Source: a virus. From it: DNA of 58,546 bases. Shown here one piece after another: positions 51,441 to 58,168 of the stretch. The position numbers and the translations under genes are program-made. The stretch's first letter is position 1. Every line of letters starts with the position of its first letter. The notes beneath the pieces are model-generated. The model had not been told where the DNA came from. It saw nothing but the letters and a program-made list of their open reading frames with translations, and did no database searches. The stretch covers positions 1 to 58,546 of IMG/VR virus record IMGVR_UViG_3300032214_001472; one strand, given 5' to 3'.

Positions 51441-52334
51441 ATGTCTATTATTCAAGCATTTTTTATGAGTGGTAGTAGTGGTAGTAGTGGTAGTAGTCCA
51501 CCATTACCTGTAGAAGTTCTTATGATGGCAGGTGGTGGTGGAACTAGAAATGGGTATGGTTTCCTACCAACTTTCATAGATGATGATTTTACTTTTTCCA
51601 TACCATACCTTTATGGTGGAGGTGGTGCAGGTGCCGGTGGATTATATATTTATTCTGCAACTTTAAATCCTGGAAGTAATAGCACTGTCACAATTGGTGG
51701 AGGTGGAATTGGAGCTGCTAATGGATCTCCAACTTCATTTACTGGTGCTAGTAATGCCATCGGTGGTGGATATGGAACTTCCATTGATCAAACTGCAACC
51801 ACAGGTCAATCTGGCGGATCCGGCGCTGGTGGCGCTAGCGGCGGCGGTGGTGGTAGTGGAACATCGGGGCAGGGAAATTCTGGTGGTGGATCTGGGGCAA
51901 ACAATACCATCCGTCCCCCTGGTTTTGGTGCAGGAGGTGGAGGAGGAAAAGGTGGTGCAGGTGTAACTGCTGGAACTAATAATGGTGGTGCTGGGGGGGC
52001 AGGATATGATTTAGCAACTTTCGGAGGTGGTGCTTCGTTAACTGTTGCTTTTGGTGGCGGTGGTTGTGGATCTAATTCTGTTGGGAATAATGGTGATGGT
52101 ACTACAACACTTTCACCTGCTGCCAATACTGGCGGCGGCGGCAGAATCTTTGGAAGTAATAATGCAGCTGATTATCAGACTACTACATCTGGTGGATCTG
52201 GGAGAGTAGTAGTACGATATCCAGGATCAATAGCAAAGGCGACTGGGGGAACTATCACTACGGCAACTGTTGGTGGAACTTCTTATGTAATTCATGATTT
52301 TACTGCTGGCGGAACTTTTACTGTAAATCCTTAA
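51441..52334 (+). CDS. Glycine-rich adhesin-like tail protein
   Basis: 297 residues. A Ser/Gly lead (SGSSGSSGSSPP) is followed by VEVLMMAGGGGT and many blocks of GGGGAGAGG, GGASGGGGGSG and GGGGGKGGAG through residue ~230; TVTIGGGGIG and GSGRVVVRYPG frame the glycine-rich region; C-terminus ends TAGGTFTVNP. This matches glycine-rich tail proteins found at fibre loci, comparable in composition to the polyglycine-helix adhesins of T4-like phages. A host-binding role is inferred. Gly codons vary (GGT, GGA, GGC), so the region is under protein-level selection. Confidence 0.75.
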   Translation: MSIIQAFFMSGSSGSSGSSPPLPVEVLMMAGGGGTRNGYGFLPTFIDDDFTFSIPYLYGGGGAGAGGLYIYSATLNPGSNSTVTIGGGGIGAANGSPTSFTGASNAIGGGYGTSIDQTATTGQSGGSGAGGASGGGGGSGTSGQGNSGGGSGANNTIRPPGFGAGGGGGKGGAGVTAGTNNGGAGGAGYDLATFGGGASLTVAFGGGGCGSNSVGNNGDGTTTLSPAANTGGGGRIFGSNNAADYQTTTSGGSGRVVVRYPGSIAKATGGTITTATVGGTSYVIHDFTAGGTFTVNP

Positions 52335-52344
52335 TTGAAAGAAC

Positions 52345-52833
52345 ATGGCACATTTTTCTCAATTAGATGAAAACAATATTGTACTTCAAGTAACAGTCGT
52401 TAATAATGATAATATATTAGATGAGAATGGAAATGAATCCGAAGAAGTTGGAATTCAATTCTTAAAAAATTTATTGGGACAAGATACTAGATGGGTACAA
52501 ACATCATATAACGCAAATTTCAGACATAAGTATGCTGGAATAGGAGACTTCTACGATGAAGTACATCAAGTTTTTATTCCACCAGAATATCATTATGATG
52601 AGGAATATAATAGAGTTGTTTTAAATGGATCTTCGTACAATGAAGAATTTGATCAATTCATTTTACCTCAACCACATCCTTTATGGTGGTACGATCCAGA
52701 AAGAAAAAAATGGAGACCACCATTTCCCAAACCAAGAACTACTCACCAATATGAATGGGATGAGTCTATTTCAGATTGGAAATTAGTTGAAGGATCTGAA
52801 GGAACTAGATCTTGGATTAATATGATTGACTAA
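52345..52833 (+). CDS. Conserved tail-locus protein of unknown function
   Basis: 162 residues. AHFSQLDENNIVLQVTVVNN, then DTRWVQTSYNANFRHKYAGI, GDFYDEVHQVFIPPEYHYDE and HPLWWYDPERKKWRPPFPKP is a family widely found in marine phages. It is acidic and aromatic-rich with no catalytic pattern. It lies between the glycine-rich protein and the oxygenase gene, so it could be a virion or assembly component. Function unknown. Confidence 0.7.
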   Translation: MAHFSQLDENNIVLQVTVVNNDNILDENGNESEEVGIQFLKNLLGQDTRWVQTSYNANFRHKYAGIGDFYDEVHQVFIPPEYHYDEEYNRVVLNGSSYNEEFDQFILPQPHPLWWYDPERKKWRPPFPKPRTTHQYEWDESISDWKLVEGSEGTRSWINMID

Positions 52834-52875
52834 ACAATAATCATTTGATATAATCCTTTGAAAAGGATCTAAATT

Positions 52876-53508
52876 ATGGAAAGAAAGATTAATATTTTTA
52901 GTAATCCATTTCCACATTTGATTATAGAAAATTTTTATACTGACGAAGAATTAGAATTGATTTGGGAAGAACTTAATTTTTTAACTAAACCAGGGAAACT
53001 TTATGATCCTGGATATGTTCACGGAGCAGTTGATCCAGAAACAGGAGAGTTTTTAACTAAGTCAAGATCCATCGTTTTGAATGAATCTTACAATGATAAA
53101 AACCTTTCAAATATCATAACCGTCACTCAAAAGTTATTCAATCATGGATTTTTGAATATATTCTATGATAGGTTTCCACAATATAAAAAGATCTTACACA
53201 GTAACTATTGTAGAACAAAGGTAAGATATTATCATGATGGCGATTATTATGCACCACACACCGATATTAGACACGATTTTCTAGCATTTAGTTATTTTAA
53301 CAGAGAACCAAGAAAGTTTACGGGTGGAGAATTATTCTTTCCCGAGTATGGTGACTATGAGTTTAAGTGTTTGAATAATAGTATAATTTTATTACCATCA
53401 TATGTTACTCACGGTGTTAAATTGGTGAATATAGAAGATCTAGATTATTATTCTGGACACGGAAGATACTGCATATCACATTTTATTGGAATTCAAATAG
53501 AACAATAA
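52876..53508 (+). CDS. 2-oxoglutarate/Fe(II)-dependent oxygenase (prolyl-hydroxylase type)
   Basis: 210 residues. The iron triad is visible: His128 and Asp130 in YAPHTDIRH, distal His179 in YVTHGVKLV, and Arg197 in GRYCISHF as the 2-oxoglutarate anchor. KVRYYHDGDYY before the HxD and FTGGELFFPEYGD after it match the P4H-like double-stranded beta helix. The enzyme could hydroxylate a protein side chain (Pro, Lys or Asn) or a nucleic acid base. It is coupled (TAATG) to a sulfotransferase-like gene and embedded in the fibre locus, which suggests a virion protein as substrate. Confidence 0.88.
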   Translation: MERKINIFSNPFPHLIIENFYTDEELELIWEELNFLTKPGKLYDPGYVHGAVDPETGEFLTKSRSIVLNESYNDKNLSNIITVTQKLFNHGFLNIFYDRFPQYKKILHSNYCRTKVRYYHDGDYYAPHTDIRHDFLAFSYFNREPRKFTGGELFFPEYGDYEFKCLNNSIILLPSYVTHGVKLVNIEDLDYYSGHGRYCISHFIGIQIEQ

Positions 53509-54227
53509 TGTCTGTAAACCAAATATACCACACTTCTCATTGTGGTTCCACCTTAATGGCAACATTATTAGCGAATTCCACAATCGTTTACTGTGAACCA
53601 CCTTGGACTGAAAATATTTTATTGAATAAAAATTCAGAAATTCCAAAAGATTTTGATAATATCACAATTAAATTTGGAAGTAGTTGGTGTCCATTTTCAA
53701 ACAATTTACAAGGAAAAAAAGTTTTCTTGCACAGAAAATTAACCCATCATTTGTTTAAGATAAAATCGTCGCGTTACATTGATAAAATCATATCTACAAA
53801 ATATGAGTATCATTCAAACCATTGTCACCAATCATTAAAAGAGTTTCAGTTTCAAACTGATCTTGAAAAAATTGCTTTTATGTGGCTGAATAATGTTCAG
53901 TGGATGAGAGAAGTTGATGATGTTTTGTGGATAGAATCAAATAGTTTTTTTGAGAATAAAAAAGAAACTATTGATATTGTATGTGATCATTTTAAAATTG
54001 CTAAAGTAAAAAATTTTGAATTATCAAATGTTTATGTGAAAGCTTTTGGTTTGATAGGAAATGAAAAAGCAATTAATGAGGCAGAAATTCCAAATTTGGG
54101 TAATGTAAAAACTTTATATCCATCTTATGGGATTGTTGAAAATGATTTATTATCCCATGATAATGATATAATAAGTACGACATGTTTGGTTGAAGGCAAT
54201 CTTCCAGAATTAAGAGAGTTATTGTAA
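53508..54227 (+). CDS. Sulfotransferase-like P-loop protein
   Basis: 239 residues. HTSHCGSTLMATLLANS at about residues 8-24 is the 5'-PAPS-binding loop pattern of sulfotransferases, placed at the N-terminus as expected. GKKVFLHRKLTHHLFKIKSS with its HR could be the 3'-phosphate site, and ALW-like LWIESNSFFENKKETIDIVC DH later corresponds to the family's C-terminal region. Substrate unknown; phage sulfotransferases are rare. Overlap with the 2OG oxygenase start/stop (TAATG) suggests both act on the same target. The gene is more AT-rich than its neighbours. Confidence 0.65.
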   Translation: MSVNQIYHTSHCGSTLMATLLANSTIVYCEPPWTENILLNKNSEIPKDFDNITIKFGSSWCPFSNNLQGKKVFLHRKLTHHLFKIKSSRYIDKIISTKYEYHSNHCHQSLKEFQFQTDLEKIAFMWLNNVQWMREVDDVLWIESNSFFENKKETIDIVCDHFKIAKVKNFELSNVYVKAFGLIGNEKAINEAEIPNLGNVKTLYPSYGIVENDLLSHDNDIISTTCLVEGNLPELRELL

Positions 54228-54234
54228 ATAAATA
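54227..54234 (+). promoter_or_regulatory. Late promoter box AATAAATA with conserved leader
   Basis: Begins inside the previous stop. The box and following leader up to the TTG nearly duplicate those at 47716-47747. Confidence 0.6.
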
Positions 54235-54258
54235 CTGAAAAGAACTCAATATAATCCC

Positions 54259-55584
54259 TTGGCACTTAATTTTCCAGATAACCCATCAGTAGGGCAAATA
54301 TTTTCAGATGCAACGGCTGGATATTTCTATGAATGGAATGGATACGTTTGGCAAAGTTATAATGCAAGTAGTTCGGCAAATATTAGAATTCTAAATGATT
54401 TTAGTGGATCTTTTAATGGAATTACCACTTCTTTTACATTAACTTCAGGTGGAATTTCTATTATTCCTCTCAGTTCACAACAATTAGTCATTAATCTTGG
54501 TGGAGTTGTACAAGATCCTTCTAACGACTATTCAGTTTCTGGATCTAATATTGTTTTTTCTACTGCTCCAAACAATGGATTGACATTTTCTGGAATTTTA
54601 TTAGGTTCAGCTGTTCCAATTTCAGATATTGTTGATGGTTCTGTATTTCCTCAAGATCTATCAACAGGTGGTATATGGTGGAAATCAGACTATAAGGTTG
54701 GTATTGGTACAACAGTTCCAACATCATTGTTAGATGTCGAAGGTGATGTTATTATTGCAGGCATTCTAACAGCATCTTCTACTAACACAACAAATATTAC
54801 ATCGACAAATCTCACATCAACAAATATTAATGCCACTGGAATTGTAACTGCAAATAACGTATCAATAGGTGCAGGAAATACAACACTGATCGTTCAAGGT
54901 GACGTAAGAATCACTGGAATACTGACAGTAGGAACAGCAAGTATTACTTTTGATGGTGCTAATAATAGAATTAACGTTGGATCTGGAATTACATTCAACG
55001 GATCTACGGGTATTATTAGTGCAACAGAATTTCGTGGAAATGGTGCAAACCTAACTGGTGTTCAACCATTTCCCAATGGAACTTTGATGCTTTTCCAACA
55101 AACATCAGCACCAACTGGTTGGACTAAACAAACAGATCACAACAACAAAGCACTTAGATGTGTGAGTGGTGCTGCAGGATCTGGAGGAAGTGTTACATTT
55201 ACAAATGCATTTACCTCAAGATCTGGATTAGGTACTGTTGCTGGAACAACTCTTAGTACAACACAAATTCCAAGTCATACTCATGTAGTAACTGATCCTG
55301 GACATGGACACACTGGTACTGCAAATGCTGTTGGGGATCACGCTCATACTTATGGCGCCAATGCAGAAGATTTAGGTCCTGGTGCAGGTGGTGTGGGGAA
55401 CCCTACAGGATCCACATCAACGGGGGGTGCTGGTGCTCACAGTCACAGTTTAAGTATTAATGGAAACACGACAGGAATCTCTATTCAAAACAGTGGAAGT
55501 GGTGGATCCCACAATCACGGATTTGCTCTTACAATGGATTTTGCAGTTCAATATGTTGATTTGATTATTGCTGCAAAAGACTAA
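54259..55584 (+). CDS. Tail fibre with HxH tip, TTG start; paralogue of 47748 gene
   Basis: 441 residues, TTG start (ALNFPDNPSVGQIFSDATAG) as in the gene at 47748, with which it shares ~150 N-terminal residues (GGIWWKSDYKVGIGTTVPTS). The shaft contains STNINATGIVTANN, TTLIVQGDVRITGILTVG and ATEFRGNGANLTGVQPF. The tip is His-rich: IPSHTHVVTDPGHGHTGTAN, GDHAHTY, GAHSHSLS, GSHNHGFAL, with five H-x-H pairs. Ends MDFAVQYVDLIIAAKD. The N-terminus fits one virion dock while the distal half differs from its paralogue, which is a standard way to change host range. Confidence 0.82.
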   Translation: MALNFPDNPSVGQIFSDATAGYFYEWNGYVWQSYNASSSANIRILNDFSGSFNGITTSFTLTSGGISIIPLSSQQLVINLGGVVQDPSNDYSVSGSNIVFSTAPNNGLTFSGILLGSAVPISDIVDGSVFPQDLSTGGIWWKSDYKVGIGTTVPTSLLDVEGDVIIAGILTASSTNTTNITSTNLTSTNINATGIVTANNVSIGAGNTTLIVQGDVRITGILTVGTASITFDGANNRINVGSGITFNGSTGIISATEFRGNGANLTGVQPFPNGTLMLFQQTSAPTGWTKQTDHNNKALRCVSGAAGSGGSVTFTNAFTSRSGLGTVAGTTLSTTQIPSHTHVVTDPGHGHTGTANAVGDHAHTYGANAEDLGPGAGGVGNPTGSTSTGGAGAHSHSLSINGNTTGISIQNSGSGGSHNHGFALTMDFAVQYVDLIIAAKD

Positions 55585-55596
55585 ATACGTTATAAT
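55568..55596 (+). promoter_or_regulatory. Possible promoter, TTGCTG-17-TATAAT
   Basis: A perfect -10 (TATAAT, 55591-55596) lies 17 nt after a weak -35 (TTGCTG). It would serve the genes from 55610. Confidence 0.35.
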
Positions 55597-55609
55597 ATAA
55601 TTTTTAACT

Positions 55610-55954
55610 ATGGCAAAAATGAAGCCGGGCGAGTTTTGTCCGTTGATTAAAAAAGATTGTATTGGATTAAAGTGTTCTTGGTATATGCAAATACGAGGAA
55701 CAAATCCAAACACAGGAGAACCTGTAGATGAATGGGGTTGTGCAGTTACTTGGATGCCTATGCTATTGATTGAAAATTCTCAGCAACAAAGACAAACTGG
55801 AGCTGCTGTAGAATCTTTCCGTAATGAAACTGTAAAGGCAAATCAAGAGAATCAAAGTCTTTATATTCAAGCACTTCAACAAGGCATTCTTCCAACACAA
55901 GTTACGCCACTTAATCAACCAATTAATACTTTACAACCAGGAGAAGATCAATGA
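55610..55954 (+). CDS. Conserved cyanophage Cys-containing protein
   Basis: 114 residues. GEFCPLIKKDCIGLKCSWYM then DEWGCAVTWMP contains four Cys in C-x6-C-x4-C...C spacing that could bind a metal. The C-terminal half is Gln/Asn-rich and helical. A family of this type is widespread in cyanophages; function unknown. It overlaps the next gene by 4 nt (ATGA). Confidence 0.7.
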   Translation: MAKMKPGEFCPLIKKDCIGLKCSWYMQIRGTNPNTGEPVDEWGCAVTWMPMLLIENSQQQRQTGAAVESFRNETVKANQENQSLYIQALQQGILPTQVTPLNQPINTLQPGEDQ

Positions 55955-56187
55955 GATTTACTTATGTAAGAGCGGATAAAGTCGTAGGAATTGACGGAAA
56001 ATTCTTAAATATCGACAACTCATCATTTAATCAAGAAGTTGATGCTATTCAATGGTATGAAACTTGGGGAGAAATTGAATTTGTCAATCGCCAAGAAAGA
56101 AATAATGAAAAATTTGAAGATATTTCATATATTCAACCTTTAATTGAGGCATGGGAATATGAGGATGTGAAGACATCTGCAGCATAG
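55951..56187 (+). CDS. Small conserved phage protein
   Basis: 78 residues. VDGKFLN-type phrase GIDGKFLNIDNSSF, then VDAIQWYETWGEIEF and YIQPLIEAWE is a known short family of many tailed phages. No catalytic motif. Coupled to the previous gene; followed by a terminator. Confidence 0.7.
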   Translation: MRFTYVRADKVVGIDGKFLNIDNSSFNQEVDAIQWYETWGEIEFVNRQERNNEKFEDISYIQPLIEAWEYEDVKTSAA

Positions 56188-56212
56188 AAGGACACTTTTA
56201 AAACTGTCCACT

Positions 56213-56244
56213 AACCTCCCCAGTTCGCTGAGGGAGGTTTTATA
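56213..56244 (+). terminator. Stem-loop terminator with UUCG loop
   Basis: AACCTCCC pairs with GGGAGGTT with an inner CAG/CTG around TTCG, then four T and ATAG. It ends transcription after the gene at 55951-56187. A TATAGTAT string follows at once. Confidence 0.7.
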
Positions 56245-56373
56245 GTATCTGCATGAACACACAAAATTAATGCGGTTTTCAAATCTAGACAGATTGATTT
56301 TTGTCACATCCTTTGTCTGGCTTATGCACTGGGGTGTTAGGTTGACTTCCTCAATTCTCAATGATGTATTCTA

Positions 56374-56811
56374 ATGCTTACATTATACACCAGCGGGTAC
56401 AACTATAGCAAGCGTCGTTGTGGACGTATTGTTGATTGGTTCATTTCCAAACATCTTCCTAGACACAAACTGGAAATTTCTGTAAATCATCGCGGTTTAC
56501 TCTGTGAGAGTGTTTATGGATGGGTATGGGCTACTGATTGTGATTATCGTCCTCGTGCATTTGAGGTTGAATTGCATAATCAGATGACACCAGAGCACTA
56601 CACTAAGACGCTTCTACACGAACTGTGGCACGTTTATCAGCATGTTACGGGTGCTCTTAAGGATAAGTATGGAAAGAGGCTCTGGAGGGGCATAGACTAC
56701 ACGGAGACGGACTATTCAGAACAACCCTGGGAAGTACAGGCACATCAAATGGAAGAAGTACTCTATGAAGAATATCTAGAGTACTTGACAACTTCTCAAA
56801 ACCCACTATAA
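56374..56811 (+). CDS. HExxH zinc metallopeptidase-like protein
   Basis: 145 residues. HELWH at residues 82-86 is a zinc-protease motif (His82, Glu83, His86), within TKTLLHELWHVYQHV. The surrounding sequence (LYTSGYNYSKRRCGRIVDWF, PWEVQAHQMEEVLYEEYLE, giving a possible third ligand) is like SprT- or M78-type small peptidases. Function in infection is unknown; could act on a host or phage protein. The end of the gene contains a strong promoter for the next genes. Confidence 0.75.
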   Translation: MLTLYTSGYNYSKRRCGRIVDWFISKHLPRHKLEISVNHRGLLCESVYGWVWATDCDYRPRAFEVELHNQMTPEHYTKTLLHELWHVYQHVTGALKDKYGKRLWRGIDYTETDYSEQPWEVQAHQMEEVLYEEYLEYLTTSQNPL

Positions 56812-56812
56812 T
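56785..56812 (+). promoter_or_regulatory. Sigma-70 early promoter, TTGACA-16-TATAAT
   Basis: -35 TTGACA (56785-56790), a 16-nt spacer, and -10 TATAAT (56807-56812) overlap the end of the peptidase gene. Shares TATAATACCTTTGT with the promoter at 7918. It drives the run of small genes from 56837. Confidence 0.85.
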
Positions 56813-56836
56813 ACCTTTGTTGAGGTTAAACAAATT

Positions 56837-57049
56837 ATGATCTCTATGAAATCTCTTAAGACTGAATTCATCTGTGTATCTCCAAAGACTTCTGATGCAA
56901 AAGAAGTTTTTGTAACTTATATGCATAAACTTCATTCTTGCAAAGTAAAAGAACGTAAGAATGGACTCGTAAAACTTGAAAGTATTTCTGGAAAGATCTT
57001 TTTCTGGATGAATGAAAGTGATGACATGAACTGGAAGATTGTCAAGTGA
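56837..57049 (+). CDS. Small early protein, unknown function
   Basis: 70 residues (ISMKSLKTEFICVSPKTSDA, then VKERKNGLVKLESISGKIFF), basic. First gene after the promoter at 56785. Its stop overlaps the GTG start of the next gene. Confidence 0.65.
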   Translation: MISMKSLKTEFICVSPKTSDAKEVFVTYMHKLHSCKVKERKNGLVKLESISGKIFFWMNESDDMNWKIVK

Positions 57050-57237
57050 AGAAACTCATTCCTCTTCTACTTCTACTTCCTACTTCTATTTCAGCACAAG
57101 AAGTTTACTCAATTAATGTAAATCGTCTGTGTGCAGAAATTGTAGGAATTCCTTATGCTTCTGATAATTTTTCTGATGAAGACTGGGAAAAATTTAAATC
57201 TTGTGTGAATTATGTAAAAGACTTCCAAGGTAAATAG
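57046..57237 (+). CDS. Small exported protein with signal peptide, GTG start
   Basis: 63 residues, GTG start in a GTGA overlap. KKLIPLLLLLPTSISAQEV is a clear signal peptide with a likely cleavage after SISA. The mature part (~45 residues) has two Cys (RLCAEIV, KSCVNYV) that could form a disulfide in the periplasm. Role unknown; an effector on the host envelope is one possibility. Confidence 0.7.
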   Translation: MKKLIPLLLLLPTSISAQEVYSINVNRLCAEIVGIPYASDNFSDEDWEKFKSCVNYVKDFQGK

Positions 57238-57257
57238 TAATAGAATATGAGAACACT

Positions 57258-57428
57258 ATGGTTGTTTTCCTTGCAACTTCCATAATTTCCTGTAGTCAAG
57301 CTATGAACATTATTCATCGACTTACAAAAGTCGTTGGATTAACTGAATCTCAAAAGAGTGAGATAGTCTCAGAAGTTCGTAAAACCATTCCTTTCTGTCC
57401 TGTAATCATTAAAAAAGATGCAAAGTGA
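57258..57428 (+). CDS. Small protein with hydrophobic N-terminus (lipobox-like)
   Basis: 56 residues. VVFLATSIISCSQAMNIIHR starts with a short hydrophobic stretch followed by IISC, which resembles a lipobox, then LTKVVGLTESQKSEIVSEVR. Probably exported or membrane-associated. Overlaps the next gene by 11 nt. Confidence 0.5.
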   Translation: MVVFLATSIISCSQAMNIIHRLTKVVGLTESQKSEIVSEVRKTIPFCPVIIKKDAK

Positions 57429-57591
57429 AACTTATGAAGACAAATGGAACAGGGGACTCACTCTGTTTGAGGAAAGTGTTCTAAAACCTGATGTTGAGTT
57501 GAGGCAATGTGCTCACAATCAACAGTGCTATAATGAACTTATGCAAATTCGTGAGCAAATTGTTGAACACTTAAAGACTTTAAGAAAATGA
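57418..57591 (+). CDS. Small helical protein, unknown function
   Basis: 57 residues (QSETYEDKWNRGLTLFEESV, then MQIREQIVEHLKTLRK), mostly helical and charged. ATGA overlap with the next gene. No family assigned. Confidence 0.55.
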   Translation: MQSETYEDKWNRGLTLFEESVLKPDVELRQCAHNQQCYNELMQIREQIVEHLKTLRK

Positions 57592-57833
57592 ATCCTTATT
57601 ATATTTGGTTTGTCATTTTCTTTTGTATTGGATACTTAATCGTAACAGATAGTTCCATTGCAAAGTTATTTGTTCTAGTCACCAAGCTTGCAGAAGTAGA
57701 GTATCGCAAAGTTAAATGGTGGGTGATGCACAATCCAAAAAATCCAATTGTTCGTTATTTAATGTGGAGAAAATCTTTACAATTGGCAAAAGAACTTCAA
57801 GAGGAATTTGCCAAGAAACAAGAAAAGATCTAA
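57588..57833 (+). CDS. Small membrane protein
   Basis: 81 residues. Residues 2-22 (NPYYIWFVIFFCIGYLIVT) form one membrane span. The rest is amphipathic and basic, ending in a coiled-coil-like LQLAKELQEEFAKKQEKI. Overlaps the previous gene. Confidence 0.62.
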   Translation: MNPYYIWFVIFFCIGYLIVTDSSIAKLFVLVTKLAEVEYRKVKWWVMHNPKNPIVRYLMWRKSLQLAKELQEEFAKKQEKI

Positions 57834-57861
57834 TATAGTATGTGTAGTTGAGGATTTTACT

Positions 57862-58089
57862 ATGTCCCGTACTTACAGAAAAACTGAAGGAATCCATCGT
57901 TATGCGTTGAGGTATCCACATACCTTCAGTGAGATTAAACAGTTAGATGGACTTCTACATGAAGAAGATTTGGAGGATCTTCCATTTTCAGGACTAAATC
58001 ATATCAAGGCAAGGGAGCGTAATTTGCCTACCAGTTGGGATGATAAAGTTGTAAGTGCATATTATCAAGAAGATTATTGCGCATCATAA
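57862..58089 (+). CDS. Small conserved phage protein
   Basis: 75 residues from ATG 57862, with TTGAGG upstream; the start at 57808 lies inside the preceding gene. SRTYRKTEGIHRYALRYPHT begins a family with an Arg/Tyr-rich N-terminus seen in other T4-like phages. Function unknown. Confidence 0.62.
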   Translation: MSRTYRKTEGIHRYALRYPHTFSEIKQLDGLLHEEDLEDLPFSGLNHIKARERNLPTSWDDKVVSAYYQEDYCAS

Positions 58090-58110
58090 TCCAATTTAAA
58101 AACTGTCCAC

Positions 58111-58145
58111 TGCACCTTGACTTAATGGTTGAGGTGCTTTATAGT
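58111..58145 (+). promoter_or_regulatory. Sigma-70 promoter TTGACT-17-TATAGT within a stem-loop
   Basis: -35 TTGACT (58117-58122) and -10 TATAGT (58140-58145) are 17 nt apart. GCACCT (58112-58117) and AGGTGC (58132-58137) form a stem over the spacer, like the terminator/promoter composite at 7883-7923. Drives the gene at 58169. Confidence 0.7.
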
Positions 58146-58168
58146 ATTTGTGTTGAAACACTTTCACT

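Noticed and set aside
47736-55596. Recurrent TATAAT strings just upstream of many virion genes as a second promoter class
   Set aside because: Most lack a -35 and the regions are very AT-rich; chance or leader similarity explains them as well.
56188-56373. Possible small gene or RNA in the gap before the metallopeptidase
   Set aside because: Only a terminator and AT-rich sequence with weak promoter-like strings were seen; no tRNA fold or convincing ORF.
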